Part shown: in pieces, positions 43,137 through 52,372 of the stretch
How positions within the stretch are numbered: position 1 is the stretch's first letter
How the letters are laid out: each line of letters begins with the position of its first letter
Assembly (NCBI RefSeq): GCF_011045835.1
Contig: NZ_CP047349.1
Location: forward strand, 2,790,001-2,854,000
DNA: 64,000 nt
Direction: 5' to 3'
Source: Proteus terrae subsp. cibarius
GTDB taxonomy: Bacteria; Pseudomonadota; Gammaproteobacteria; Enterobacterales; Enterobacteriaceae
Made by a program: the position numbers and the translations under genes
Notes under the pieces: generated by a model
What the model saw: the letters and a program-made list of their open reading frames with translations, nothing else
Told to the model about the DNA's origin: nothing
Database searches by the model: none

Positions 43137-44198
43137 TTACAAAAGATTTAAAACTTCACTTCCTGCTAATAAATAAGCACCAGCACCATAATCCATATTA
43201 TGTTCGAACTTCACTTCACGAGGGTTAAATGCCGGAAGTTGAACCCAACCTATCATGCCATTGTCATGAATACAGGTTTGTAATGCTGACCATGCTCTAT
43301 TTAATGCGGGGCAATACACATCTTTCTCTAATACTCCCTGATTAATTCCCCATGCTAGCCCATAACAAAATAGCGCTGTTGCTGAACTTTCTGGTGCAGG
43401 AAAATTATCAGGATCGAGTAAACTAGTCCGCCAAAAACCATCTTCATGTTGATAATCTAGGATGGAGGTCGCTAATTCTTTAAATAATGCAATATAACGT
43501 TCACGACCATGATAATCATCAGGCATATATTTTAAGATACGCGGTATCGAAGCTAAAACCCAACCAATACCACGACTCCAAAATACTTTTTCACCATTAG
43601 CTTCACGTAATTCATTGCCTTGACTATCAGGAATATAGCGATGATCACGGAAGATAAGCCCTGTTTCAGGATCACGTAAATGGTCAATCGCATCCCAATA
43701 AGCTGTGTGCATATAATCTAAATAACGTCGCTCATTGGTGATTTCGGCTAATGCAGCAAATCCTGGAGGCGCCATAAAAAGTGCATCACACCACCACCAA
43801 TCTTCACGGCCAGGCTTAGGTTCATTGAGCATGATATCAAATGCTTTGATTGTTGGTTCAATCACTTCAGATTGCTCAAAAAGCGGACTGATAGCCAAAT
43901 AAGCTTGTGCACAAACATGGTCATCAGCAAAACGCGCATTAGGACCTGTTCTAAACCCTGTATGTAATGTGTAATTCAATATGCCATTAAGATATTCTTC
44001 ATCTTGTGTAGCTTGCCATGCTGCACTTACACAACTCCATAAAACACCGCGTTCCCAATCTGTGTCTTTAATAAAACGGGTTTTACCACTACGGCGACGA
44101 ACACTGCGAACTTGATTAGCCGATTGATAACGATACACTCGCTTCATGTTTTGTAATACAAGCTCTCTTTGCAAAGCCTCTGTATTAGCGTGTTCCAT
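43137..44198 (-). CDS. GH105 unsaturated glucuronyl hydrolase
   Basis: 353 residues without a signal peptide, an (alpha/alpha)6 barrel of the GH88/GH105 type. Motifs: DTDWERGVLWSCVSAAW, RFADDHVCAQAYL (catalytic acid aspartate region), REDWWWCDALFMAPP, VFWSRGIGWVLASIPRIL and SSATALFCYGLAWGINQG. These enzymes hydrate the 4,5-unsaturated uronyl residue left by lyases and release a keto-uronate. Beside chondroitin lyases the substrate should be the unsaturated GlcA-GalNAc disaccharide in the cytoplasm. The ATG at 44198 has GGAG 7 nt upstream; an earlier TTG in frame overlaps kduD. It is the last gene of the leftward operon. Confidence 0.87.
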   Translation of the reverse strand: MEHANTEALQRELVLQNMKRVYRYQSANQVRSVRRRSGKTRFIKDTDWERGVLWSCVSAAWQATQDEEYLNGILNYTLHTGFRTGPNARFADDHVCAQAYLAISPLFEQSEVIEPTIKAFDIMLNEPKPGREDWWWCDALFMAPPGFAALAEITNERRYLDYMHTAYWDAIDHLRDPETGLIFRDHRYIPDSQGNELREANGEKVFWSRGIGWVLASIPRILKYMPDDYHGRERYIALFKELATSILDYQHEDGFWRTSLLDPDNFPAPESSATALFCYGLAWGINQGVLEKDVYCPALNRAWSALQTCIHDNGMIGWVQLPAFNPREVKFEHNMDYGAGAYLLAGSEVLNLL

Positions 44199-44215
44199 CC
44201 TATTTCTCCATGAAA

Positions 44216-44971
44216 TTAACGAGCTAACCAACCACCATCAACGGCAATGGTGAATCCATTAACATAGTCACTGGCTTTAGAGGCTAAGAAAATTGCAGGA
44301 CCTGCAACATCTTCTGGAGTTCCCCAACGTCCAGCAGGAATACGCTCTAAAATAGCAGCATTACGAGCATCATCAGCACGCAGAGCAGCAGTGTTATCTG
44401 TTGCCATATAGCCCGGAGCAATTGCATTTACATTGATATTGTATTGAGAAAGTTCAGTCGCCAATGCGCGAGTTAGTCCCATTACTGCAGATTTACTTGC
44501 GGTGTAAGAAGGTACACGAATACCCCCTTGATAAGAGAGCATAGAAGCAATATTAATTATTTTGCCCCCCTCTCCTTGTTTCACAAATTGGCGAGCCACT
44601 TTTTGAGATAAAAAGAATAGTGTTTTCTGATTAATATCAATCACATCATCCCAATCTTTTTCACCAAACTCCAAAAGATCTTCTCGGCGAATAATACCAG
44701 CATTATTTACTAAAATATCAATGCGCCCCATAACAGAAGTTGCTTCATCCACCAGCGCTTGTAATCCATCTTGTTTCATTAAATTTTGCGTAATGTAATG
44801 AAAACGGCGCCCCAATGCCTCTACTTGTTGGCGAGTTTCAGGCGCATCTTGAATTCCAACGCCCACAATATCAGCACCGGCTTTTGCTAAACCAATAGCC
44901 ATACCTTGACCTAACCCAGTATTACAACCTGTAACAATAGCAACCTTGCCATTTAAATCGAATAAATTCAT
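44216..44971 (-). CDS. kduD: KduD, 2-dehydro-3-deoxy-D-gluconate 5-dehydrogenase
   Basis: 251 residues, a short-chain dehydrogenase with the NAD(H) motif TGCNTGLG (15-22), NNAGI, catalytic Ser in IASMLSYQGG, and YTASK (Tyr and Lys). Over its length it reads like KduD (DILVNNAGIIRREDLLEF, VNAIAPGYMATDNTAALR). KduD reduces 3-deoxy-D-glycero-2,5-hexodiulosonate, made by KduI, to 2-keto-3-deoxygluconate. It is followed by the GH105 gene 17 bases later and preceded by kduI across a 78-base gap with a stem-loop. Confidence 0.93.
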   Translation of the reverse strand: MNLFDLNGKVAIVTGCNTGLGQGMAIGLAKAGADIVGVGIQDAPETRQQVEALGRRFHYITQNLMKQDGLQALVDEATSVMGRIDILVNNAGIIRREDLLEFGEKDWDDVIDINQKTLFFLSQKVARQFVKQGEGGKIINIASMLSYQGGIRVPSYTASKSAVMGLTRALATELSQYNINVNAIAPGYMATDNTAALRADDARNAAILERIPAGRWGTPEDVAGPAIFLASKASDYVNGFTIAVDGGWLAR

Positions 44972-44985
44972 AACAATAACCTCTT

Positions 44986-45009
44986 AGGTGTGGCCTTATA
45001 GCCACACCT
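44986..45009 (-). other. Intercistronic stem-loop between kduI and kduD
   Basis: 9-bp perfect stem AGGTGTGGC / GCCACACCT, 6-base loop. On the minus strand it is followed by the kduD ribosome-binding site (AAGAGG), not by T residues, so it is more likely an mRNA-stability or processing element than a terminator. Confidence 0.6.
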
Positions 45010-45049
45010 TTTTATATGTAGGATAAGAAGAAAATATAACTATTTATGG

Positions 45050-45880
45050 TTATTTCAGATCTTTCATTGCTACATGGTCCATATCATGGAAGACCTGATT
45101 TTCGCCAACCATTCCCCAAATAAAGGTATAAGATGCTGAGCCCACACCGGAGTGAATTGACCAACTAGGGCTTATCACCGCTTGCTCGTTACGAACAACC
45201 AAATGGCGAGTTTCCGTTGGCTCTCCCATATAATGGAAAACCACATTGTCATCTTTCATATCAAAATAGAGATATACTTCCATACGGCGTTCATGAGTAT
45301 GGCAAGGCATGGTATTCCATAAGCTACCCGGTTCAAGAACTGTCATCCCCATGGATAATTGACACGTTGGTAGTACTGAAGGGTGTAAAAATTTATAAAT
45401 AGTACGAACGTTGCAATTTTCTGTATTACCTAATTTTTCAGGTGAGGCTTGTTGTTGAGTAATTTTGCGGGTTGGATATGTGTGGTGTGCTGGTGCACAA
45501 TTCATATAAAAACGAGCAGGTGTTTCCACGCTATCACTCATAAATTCAACGCTTTTAGCGCCCATTCCGATATAAATGGCTTCGCGAGAACCAATATCAA
45601 ACACTTCACCATCAACAACCACTTTACCAGCGCCACCAATATTAATGGCACCTAGCTCACGTCTTTCTAAAAAGAAATCAACGCCTAAGGCTTTACCCGC
45701 CATTAATGCTAAAGGCTGTGTTGTAGGAACAATACCGCCAACAATAATACGATCTATATGGCTATAAGTGAGATTCATTTCCCCTTCACAGAATAAGTTC
45801 TCTATCAGGAACTCCTTGCGAAGTCCTTCTGTATCAAGCCTTTTAGCATGTTCACTATGAATTGGTTGACGAATTTCCAT
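45050..45880 (-). CDS. kduI: KduI, 5-keto-4-deoxyuronate isomerase
   Basis: 276 residues, very close to E. coli KduI (278). A zinc-binding cupin: [10 protein letters not shown] supplies two histidines and glutamate, and [12 protein letters not shown] the last histidine. [26 protein letters not shown] and [12 protein letters not shown] are family hallmarks. It isomerises 4-deoxy-L-threo-5-hexosulose uronate, which forms from the unsaturated uronate released by the GH105 enzyme, to the substrate of KduD. Its position between agaA and kduD puts the uronate branch in the same transcript as the amino-sugar branch. Confidence 0.95.
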   Translation of the reverse strand: MEIRQPIHSEHAKRLDTEGLRKEFLIENLFCEGEMNLTYSHIDRIIVGGIVPTTQPLALMAGKALGVDFFLERRELGAINIGGAGKVVVDGEVFDIGSREAIYIGMGAKSVEFMSDSVETPARFYMNCAPAHHTYPTRKITQQQASPEKLGNTENCNVRTIYKFLHPSVLPTCQLSMGMTVLEPGSLWNTMPCHTHERRMEVYLYFDMKDDNVVFHYMGEPTETRHLVVRNEQAVISPSWSIHSGVGSASYTFIWGMVGENQVFHDMDHVAMKDLK

Positions 45881-45922
45881 TATAAATACCTCATTTTTAC
45901 TGATGGGTGCATAACTGAAAAG

Positions 45923-47092
45923 CTACACATTTTCCCCGGATACAGAGTAAATATGATTTCCTCTGATGAATGTATCGGTGAGATGAAAACATTCATCCAC
46001 CACAGCAAAGCTGGCTTGTCGCCCCGCTTTGATATAACCCAATTTGTCGCCGATACCGAGATACTCAGCGGGGATCGCACTCGCCATTTGTACTGCTTCC
46101 CATTCAGGAACATGTGCGAGTTGCACCATATTTCTTAATGCACTGTCTAAGCTACATGTGCTCCCAGCCAAAGAGCCATCGGCTGTTTTGGCCTGCCCCT
46201 GAGTAACACTTACAGTTTGTGCACCCAGCCTATAATCTCCATCAGGTAACCCACCAGCTCGCATGCAATCAGTAATTAAAGCGAGTTGTTGATAACCTTT
46301 CATGCGATACGCTAATTGCATCATAACGGGATGAACATGAATGCCATCTGCAATCAATTCCGCCAATACATTGTGATACAACACGGCACCACAACATCCC
46401 GGTTCGCGATGATGAAGTCCCGTCATTCCGTTATACAAATGCACACCACAATCAGCGCCATGTAAAAAAGCATCTGATGTTTGTTCATAAGTTGCCGCTG
46501 TATGCGCCACACTAGGTTTAATGCCTCGATTGACCAACCAATCAATCGCCTCCATCGAACCTTGTGCTTCCGGCGCAACAGCGACACGCAATAATGTGTC
46601 TCCCGCACTTTCAAGCAATGTTTCTAGCTCTGATATCGTTGGTGCTTTTAGATATTTCACAGGATGAGAGCCTCTATGGCGCTCAGTAAAATAAGGCCCT
46701 TCTAAAAAACTCCCAAGTAACTGTGCGCCAGAAGTTTGTGGCTTCGACAAAAACTCACGTACTTGTGATAATGCTTGGCGAATATCATCCATAGGCGCAG
46801 TAACGGTTGTACCAACCCATGCAACTACACCTGTTTTCACTAAAGCATCAGCAATGGTTTGTAATCCTTGTTGAGTCGCATCCATTACATCAGCACCTTC
46901 ACGGCCATGAATATGAATATCCACAAAACCGGGTAATAACGATTTCCCTTTTAGGCGAATAATGGGGCAATCTGTTGGTGCTTGCGTGGTGATTGATTCA
47001 ATGACATCGTCTTTAACACGGACATAGCAAAGATAACGAATACCTTCTGGTGTAAAAGTTCGATCGGCTAAAATGGCATATTGCTGACTCAT
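45923..47092 (-). CDS. agaA: AgaA, N-acetylgalactosamine-6-phosphate deacetylase
   Basis: 389 residues of the NagA/AgaA amidohydrolase family. The metal-site HIHGREG follows LLPGFVDI, and FLEGPYF, VAHTAATYEQT, VHLYNGMTGLHHREPG and ITDCMRAGGLPDG carry the other ligands and catalytic aspartate. It removes acetate from GalNAc-6-phosphate in the cytoplasm. The GalNAc rather than GlcNAc assignment rests on context: it directly follows agaF, whose stop overlaps its start by four bases, and the operon has agaS and kbaZ. The next gene, kduI, is 42 bases downstream. Confidence 0.9.
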   Translation of the reverse strand: MSQQYAILADRTFTPEGIRYLCYVRVKDDVIESITTQAPTDCPIIRLKGKSLLPGFVDIHIHGREGADVMDATQQGLQTIADALVKTGVVAWVGTTVTAPMDDIRQALSQVREFLSKPQTSGAQLLGSFLEGPYFTERHRGSHPVKYLKAPTISELETLLESAGDTLLRVAVAPEAQGSMEAIDWLVNRGIKPSVAHTAATYEQTSDAFLHGADCGVHLYNGMTGLHHREPGCCGAVLYHNVLAELIADGIHVHPVMMQLAYRMKGYQQLALITDCMRAGGLPDGDYRLGAQTVSVTQGQAKTADGSLAGSTCSLDSALRNMVQLAHVPEWEAVQMASAIPAEYLGIGDKLGYIKAGRQASFAVVDECFHLTDTFIRGNHIYSVSGENV

Positions 47093-47523
47093 AAACCGTC
47101 TTCTTCTTCAACATCATTGCTATCTATTTGTGCCAATTGCTCACGAATATCTTGAATACTGTCTTGACCTATTTCGCGTAATATTTGCACTAACTCTGAT
47201 GTTGAACACCCTTCTCGTTCGAAAGCCGCATTAACAATCATTGGTAGATTCACACCCGCTAATACTTCAACGGCAGGATTTTTCATCATAATGGCCATTG
47301 CACGATTACAAGGTGTTCCACCAGGTAAATCTGTTAGGAATAGATATTCCTGACATGACATTGAGTTGATCGCTTCACGCATTTTTTCTTCAAGTTCATC
47401 AGGAGAAATTGACTCAACAAAATCGATAAATGCGATATCTTCTTGCTCGCCGGCAATCGCTTTTACGGCTGATGCCATACCAGAGGCAAAATTAAGATGT
47501 CCTGAAACAATAAGACCTATCAT
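47089..47523 (-). CDS. agaF: AgaF, GalNAc PTS EIIA component (mannose family)
   Basis: 144 residues. IIA-Man fold with phosphorylated His9 in VSGHLNFASGM and the signature FLTDLPGGTPCNRA. It takes phosphate from HPr and passes it to the IIB protein AgaV. The acidic C-terminal tail (SNDVEEEDGL) overlaps the agaA start (ATGA), so the genes are translationally coupled. It is separated from agaE by a 99-base gap with a stem-loop. Confidence 0.92.
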   Translation of the reverse strand: MIGLIVSGHLNFASGMASAVKAIAGEQEDIAFIDFVESISPDELEEKMREAINSMSCQEYLFLTDLPGGTPCNRAMAIMMKNPAVEVLAGVNLPMIVNAAFEREGCSTSELVQILREIGQDSIQDIREQLAQIDSNDVEEEDGL

Positions 47524-47536
47524 GAGTGACTCCTTG

Positions 47537-47562
47537 CGGGCAGCAGAAGACTCTCCTGCCCG
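47537..47562 (-). other. Intercistronic stem-loop between agaE and agaF
   Basis: 7-bp GC-rich stem CGGGCAG / CTGCCCG with a 12-base loop, just upstream of the agaF ribosome-binding site (AAGGAG). No T run on the minus strand. Confidence 0.55.
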
Positions 47563-47622
47563 TTTATAGCAAGTTAATAATGTATTTCGATTGACAATAA
47601 CGACGGCTATAAAGGTTTTCTG

Positions 47623-48513
47623 TTATAAGAACCCTAATACGTGACCGACAACGCCAAATGCAAGAGTTGAGAAAATCAATACCGGAGGCTTACCCCAAAA
47701 ACCGGTGCTTTTAACCATTTTGTACATAAGGAAAACCAAGCACAGAGGTAATAAGTTCGGCATAATTTTGTCAAAGAGCGCAGTTTGTAATTCAACCACC
47801 TTTCCTCCCAGCTCCAGCGAGGCGGTGGTTTGCACCTTGATAAAAGTTGCACTCAGCGCACCGATAACAAAAATCCCCATAATATTGGCTGCTTTAGCCA
47901 GCTTTTCAGTGGCATCACTCATATTGACCATCGCAGCGGTTCCCGCGCGATAACCCATAAACATCAGCCCGAAATACACTAAAAAGTGCACAATTTGATA
48001 TAAAAAGAAGAAAACAAAAGGTCCTGCAATCGAACCTTCCATTGCAATAGATGCACCCAATGCTAATGTCAGTGGCATCAAGGTCATATGGTCGATAGCA
48101 TCACCTATTCCCCCGGTTGGCCCCATTCCCGCAACTTTCATGACGTTAACAGTCGATGGTTTTTCTTTGTTTTCTTCCATTGCAACGGCTGTACCCAATA
48201 AAAAGGTAAACAGCTTAGGACTGGCATTAAAAAATTGCAGATGGTTTTTCAGTGATGTTGCATAGTCACGCTTATTATTCCCATGAATTTTCTTTAATGC
48301 AGGGATAATCGAGAAGGCAAATCCACCACCTTGCATACGTTCGAAGTTAAAGTTACCTTCCATAAATAAACCACGGAATGCACACTTCCAAAGGTCACCT
48401 TTAGTGATAACTTTTCTGACAGTGGTATCTTGATACTCATCAATGCCATCAATCAAAGAACCCGTTTCTGTTTTATCCTGCGTTTTTAATGCGGTGCTAT
48501 TATCAGATACCAT
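47623..48513 (-). CDS. agaE: AgaE, GalNAc PTS EIID component
   Basis: 296 residues from MVSDNSTALKTQ. IID-Man signatures: RGLFMEGNFNFERMQGGGFA, GMGPTGGIGDAID and several C-terminal membrane helices. With AgaW it forms the translocation channel for GalNAc. The ATG at 48513 has AGGA about 8 nt upstream and overlaps the end of agaW by 11 bases; an upstream in-frame extension to 48558 lies wholly inside agaW and is unlikely. Confidence 0.9.
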   Translation of the reverse strand: MVSDNSTALKTQDKTETGSLIDGIDEYQDTTVRKVITKGDLWKCAFRGLFMEGNFNFERMQGGGFAFSIIPALKKIHGNNKRDYATSLKNHLQFFNASPKLFTFLLGTAVAMEENKEKPSTVNVMKVAGMGPTGGIGDAIDHMTLMPLTLALGASIAMEGSIAGPFVFFFLYQIVHFLVYFGLMFMGYRAGTAAMVNMSDATEKLAKAANIMGIFVIGALSATFIKVQTTASLELGGKVVELQTALFDKIMPNLLPLCLVFLMYKMVKSTGFWGKPPVLIFSTLAFGVVGHVLGFL

Positions 48514-49270
48514 CTTCGAAATCCTCATTCTGCTGACTTGTATTTTTGTTGTTACCACTAAAGAAGAAGTAGAGCGCAGCGGCTGATGCGCCCAAAATAG
48601 CGACTGCCATAATTGGGAGCTTTAGATAGGTTGTCATCACAAAACCAATGAAGAACACACCTGCAACTTCTTTTGACCACATAATTTTCAACAACATAGC
48701 AAAACCAATTGCCGGAACCATCTTCGCGCCAATACCTAAACCTTCGAGCAACACTTTCGGGGTATTTTCATCAATCCATTGAGCTGCATGCTCACCAAAA
48801 TAGACCGTCACGAAAGCAACTAAAGCATAGAGCAATGAACGCACCGTAATGGTAATAATAAGTAACCGTGAAATCCCCGCAGCATCAGCTCTTTCAGCAT
48901 ACCTATCGGCTTTCCCCATAGTGAAAGCCGTCACTGCAAAGAAGCCAATCACTAACATTTGCATTAACACTGCGATTGGCATACCAATCCCCATAGCAAC
49001 TTCAGGTGATTGTTTTGTCATCACAGCAAAAGCAACAGCAGCAATCGTACCTAACGTCACATCAGGTGGCTGAGCGCCTGCGTTAGGAACAAGCCCTAAC
49101 CACGCGAGTTCTAACGTCGCACCTGCAATTAATCCAACTTGCATATCACCCATAATCAGGCCAACAACAGGCCCTGTAATGAGTGGTCTGTGAATATTTA
49201 ATGCAACGTCATACTTATCTATACCGCAAAAGAAGGCCCATAAAGCCACTAAAGAAGCTTCAAAAATCAT
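48503..49270 (-). CDS. agaW: AgaW, GalNAc PTS EIIC component
   Basis: 255 residues, IIC-Man membrane protein (ALWAFFCGIDKYDVALNIHR, GLIAGATLELAWLGLVPNAGA, PPDVTLGTIAAVA). The glycine-rich intramembrane motif GATLELAWLG is typical. It forms the sugar path with AgaE in the inner membrane. It is preceded by a stem-loop in the agaV-agaW gap, with GAGG before the ATG. Confidence 0.92.
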   Translation of the reverse strand: MIFEASLVALWAFFCGIDKYDVALNIHRPLITGPVVGLIMGDMQVGLIAGATLELAWLGLVPNAGAQPPDVTLGTIAAVAFAVMTKQSPEVAMGIGMPIAVLMQMLVIGFFAVTAFTMGKADRYAERADAAGISRLLIITITVRSLLYALVAFVTVYFGEHAAQWIDENTPKVLLEGLGIGAKMVPAIGFAMLLKIMWSKEVAGVFFIGFVMTTYLKLPIMAVAILGASAAALYFFFSGNNKNTSQQNEDFEDGI

Positions 49271-49281
49271 AAATAATCCTC

Positions 49282-49301
49282 AAACCTGCTAATGCAGGTT
49301 T
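49282..49301 (-). other. Intercistronic stem-loop between agaV and agaW
   Basis: 8-bp stem AAACCTGC / GCAGGTTT with a TAAT loop. The T run lies on the plus strand, so in the operon direction it is a stem-loop without terminator tail, directly before the agaW ribosome-binding site. Confidence 0.55.
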
Positions 49302-49317
49302 TTTCTTCAGGAAGTTA

Positions 49318-49812
49318 TCAGGCTGATGCGAGCGCTAACACATCAACAGGTGTCTGATCGGGAGTGTTTTGGATTGTGCAAGTGACCCCATTTGCGACGA
49401 GGCTTTTAAACGCTTCAATGTCAGCATCATTGACTGATACAGTTTTCGCAATTTGGCGTTTTCCTTCATGAAAATGCATATTGCCAACATTACAGTGAGT
49501 AATGGGCACGCCACCTTCCACTAAACGGGCAACATCTTTCGGGTTATTACACAAAACAAAAATTTTCTGACGAGGAGATGCTTTACTAATAACATCAATA
49601 GTCTTTTGAATAGAGAAGAAGCGAACAGCATATTCACCACCTGCTGATGCTTTCATTCCTGCTTGCATAAATGCAGCATTAGGGCCTTCGGCTGCGTCAT
49701 CATTAGCCACTAAAATCAGGTTTGCTTCTGTATGTTTACCCCATGTAATGCGGATTTGACCATGGAGTAAACGTTCATCAATGCGGGTCCAGACAATATT
49801 CGGTGTGTTCAT
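49318..49812 (-). CDS. agaV: AgaV, GalNAc PTS EIIB component
   Basis: 164 residues. The IIB-Man signature RIDERLLHGQIRITWG holds the phospho-accepting His17, and HCNVGNMHFHEGKRQIAKTV is the usual second motif. It transfers phosphate from AgaF to incoming GalNAc bound by AgaW/AgaE. First of the four PTS genes, 24 bases after agaS. Assignment to GalNAc rather than another amino sugar rests on operon context. Confidence 0.92.
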   Translation of the reverse strand: MNTPNIVWTRIDERLLHGQIRITWGKHTEANLILVANDDAAEGPNAAFMQAGMKASAGGEYAVRFFSIQKTIDVISKASPRQKIFVLCNNPKDVARLVEGGVPITHCNVGNMHFHEGKRQIAKTVSVNDADIEAFKSLVANGVTCTIQNTPDQTPVDVLALASA

Positions 49813-49836
49813 GATTAGCTCTCTTATTATATTTTA

Positions 49837-51027
49837 TTAATTTAAAACAGACTGTGTGTCGTCTTTTTTGTGTGAGAACGGATAAATTGTGACGCCTTGT
49901 ACAACGCGGTTGATTTCTCCTGTCGGAGACGGGTTATCAGGCGTATTCCCTAGTGCAATGGAACTGTGAAATGCGAATGATTGCGCCAACATCAAGTAAG
50001 GGAACAATAGCGCCACATCAGAACAGTTCTCTAACGCAGGAATATAAACAAAACTCTCAGGCGAAAAAGCGTTATCATTTCGTGCGGTGATCGCGATCAC
50101 CTTGCCTGATGCATTATCGTGAATAACCTCTCGTAATAAGTCAGTCTCATATTGACGTGTATAAGGATCATTAGAGAAAAACATCACCACTAAAGTTTCT
50201 TTATTTACGATAGACTTAGGCCCATGTCGAAAACCTAATGGAGTATCAAAGCTCGCAACCACTTTACCTGCTGTTAGCTCTAACATTTTCAACGCAGCTT
50301 CTTGCGCTAAACCTTGCAATCCACCGCTTCCAAGATAAATAACCCGTTTAAACTTACCCGCGTATTTATCCCTAATAATTTGATTTGCTTTATTAAACTG
50401 CGCTTTATAGTGGCTAAAAAAAGGAGCAATCGAATCACTAAAAACGTTATCACCTAAAAAGATAGTTACCGCAGCCATCATCATGGATGAAAAGCTAGAG
50501 GTCATTGCTAAAGAACGGTCATTGGATTCTTCAGGCATCAACAGTGCCAATGCACTACTGTTATTTTGGCAATACTCATAAAGCTTGCCATTTGCATTAC
50601 ATGTCAGCACCAAGTGATAACATTGTGATAGGCATTCCGTCGCAACATCTAATGCAGCCACACTTTCAGGGCTATTTCCGGAACGAGCAAAAGAAATCAA
50701 TAATGTAGGAATATCTTCTGCTAAATATTCTTGTGGATCAGCCACTAAATCAGTTGTTGCAATCGCATCGACGCGACGTTTTGTATGGCCACTTAAAATA
50801 GGAGCCAATGCTTTCCCAGCAAATGCAGACGTACCCGCTCCAGTTAAAATAATGCGCGCATGAGGTACAGCCAGCGCTTCATTTAGAAAGGCTTCAATAT
50901 CAGCACGTTTTTCTTTTACTGATTGCCATGTTTTCTTCCAACATTCTGGTTGTTGCTCAATTTCTTTCGCAGTCCAAAATGCATTCAGTTGCTCTAATTG
51001 AGCGGTCTGATAACTTAAATATTCCAT
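49837..51027 (-). CDS. agaS: AgaS, galactosamine-6-phosphate deaminase/isomerase (SIS family)
   Basis: 396 residues from MEYLSYQTAQLEQL; GAGGG lies upstream of this ATG, and the upstream frame to 51054 would overlap kbaZ. It has two SIS domains (ILTGAGTSAFAGKALAPIL, LISFARSGNSPESVAAL; VIYLGSGGLQGLAQEAALKM, FDTPLGFRHGPKSIV). In E. coli AgaS, not AgaI, deaminates galactosamine-6-phosphate to tagatose-6-phosphate and ammonia. No agaI gene occurs here, consistent with AgaS doing this step. It lies between kbaZ and the PTS genes. Confidence 0.92.
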   Translation of the reverse strand: MEYLSYQTAQLEQLNAFWTAKEIEQQPECWKKTWQSVKEKRADIEAFLNEALAVPHARIILTGAGTSAFAGKALAPILSGHTKRRVDAIATTDLVADPQEYLAEDIPTLLISFARSGNSPESVAALDVATECLSQCYHLVLTCNANGKLYEYCQNNSSALALLMPEESNDRSLAMTSSFSSMMMAAVTIFLGDNVFSDSIAPFFSHYKAQFNKANQIIRDKYAGKFKRVIYLGSGGLQGLAQEAALKMLELTAGKVVASFDTPLGFRHGPKSIVNKETLVVMFFSNDPYTRQYETDLLREVIHDNASGKVIAITARNDNAFSPESFVYIPALENCSDVALLFPYLMLAQSFAFHSSIALGNTPDNPSPTGEINRVVQGVTIYPFSHKKDDTQSVLN

Positions 51028-51038
51028 GGTTCCCTCAA

Positions 51039-52319
51039 TTAATGGACATAGCACGCATCGGCATAAACCGATAACACATCACGAATTTTCGCAATAACAA
51101 AAGACTCAGGTGATCCGTCAATCATGCCTTCTCTAAATTGGGTAAATTGATAAGGCAGATATTGGCTTAGTAACGGTAATGGAATAGGTTTAACGGATAA
51201 GTTATCCATTAATGTATCGATGGCGGCATTAATCTCAGCATCAGGCCAGTAATAACGAATGCGATCACTAAAACTATACACTCGGGCAAAGGCTTGTTGG
51301 CGCTCATCACCATGATAGTATTTTTGCCAAAAGCCCGGTTCACGGCACATCAATTGCTCCATTTTTTCACGTAATTTAGAGCACTGTTCTTGAGGGAATA
51401 ATGTTTCTTCAATAGAGCAAAGTGCGTATAAACCTTCGCGCATTGCAAAAGTTAATGCAGGCCCTACTTTTAAAATCGCAAAGTGATCATGAACTAGCTG
51501 TTTATAAGCTTCTTTAGTTTGATAATCCGTAGAGTGTGCTTCGAAAACAAGATGAGAATAATCATTTACCACTTGGCTTAATGCTTGTGCTTCTTCTGGT
51601 TGATAATCAATGATACCTGTATGATCAAATTCAACACCGGGTTGCACAACCAGACCAATAACGCGTTCCCAACAGTCACCAACGCCCACATTTTGAAAAG
51701 CTTGGCGATGGCACTCTAACGTTTTGCGTGCAGCATCAGGTGAAGTCACTTCAACAGTATCAAGTTCTTCAGCCGCGCCGCCCGGAACGGGCACTTCTGT
51801 ACCAACAACATAAACAATATCACTAGAGCCAAAGGTCTCTTTTGCTGTCTTTTCTGCAATCACAGCAAGACGAGCTGCACGAGATGCCACAATTTCATCG
51901 GTTAAAGGAATTGGATCATCAGCACAAGACATACTGCAATCAAGGTGGATTTTTTTAAAACCTGCGGCAACATAATGTGCAATCAACACATCTGCATTTG
52001 CCATCGCTTCTTCAGCGTTAAGATGTTGCCAACGATTAGGCCCTAAATGGTCGCCACCAAGAATAAGCTTCTCGATAGGAAAACCCACATTTTCAGCTTG
52101 TTCAATGACATATTGGTAGAAGTCAGCGGGAGTCATTCCCGTATAACCACCAAACTGATCAACCTGATTAGAGGTGGCCTCAATTAGCAGAAAGGAATCA
52201 TTATCCAGCGCCTGTAATAGAGCTGCTTCTATTACTAAAGGGTGAGCAGAACAAACAGAATAAATGCCATTCTGTTTGCCTGATTTGTGTTGCTGAACAA
52301 TCTTTTCTAAAGGATGCAT
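51039..52319 (-). CDS. kbaZ: KbaZ, tagatose-1,6-bisphosphate aldolase non-catalytic subunit
   Basis: 426 residues of the GatZ/KbaZ family ([73 protein letters not shown]). KbaZ is required for full activity and stability of the catalytic KbaY aldolase, whose gene is 5.9 kb away at 58216 on the other strand. It is the first structural gene after agaR. Its ribosome-binding site GGAG (52330-52333 on the plus-strand map) is inside a long stem-loop that fills the agaR-kbaZ gap, so its translation may be regulated. Confidence 0.93.
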   Translation of the reverse strand: MHPLEKIVQQHKSGKQNGIYSVCSAHPLVIEAALLQALDNDSFLLIEATSNQVDQFGGYTGMTPADFYQYVIEQAENVGFPIEKLILGGDHLGPNRWQHLNAEEAMANADVLIAHYVAAGFKKIHLDCSMSCADDPIPLTDEIVASRAARLAVIAEKTAKETFGSSDIVYVVGTEVPVPGGAAEELDTVEVTSPDAARKTLECHRQAFQNVGVGDCWERVIGLVVQPGVEFDHTGIIDYQPEEAQALSQVVNDYSHLVFEAHSTDYQTKEAYKQLVHDHFAILKVGPALTFAMREGLYALCSIEETLFPQEQCSKLREKMEQLMCREPGFWQKYYHGDERQQAFARVYSFSDRIRYYWPDAEINAAIDTLMDNLSVKPIPLPLLSQYLPYQFTQFREGMIDGSPESFVIAKIRDVLSVYADACYVH

Positions 52320-52325
52320 TAAATA

Positions 52326-52368
52326 CTAACTCCATAATCAACACCGGCGGTGTTGCTAATGGAGTTAG
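52326..52368 (-). promoter_or_regulatory. Long stem-loop masking the kbaZ ribosome-binding site
   Basis: Outer perfect 10-bp arms CTAACTCCAT / ATGGAGTTAG and inner perfect 8-bp arms CAACACCG / CGGTGTTG with a 1-base centre. The kbaZ Shine-Dalgarno GGAG (minus strand) is in the downstream outer arm, paired with CTCC. No T run follows. It occupies almost the whole 53-base agaR-kbaZ spacer. Confidence 0.65.
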
Positions 52369-52372
52369 CAAA

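Noticed and set aside
45848..46138. Open frames overlapping kduI and agaA on either strand
   Set aside because: Both true genes are unmistakable; the overlapping frames are incidental.
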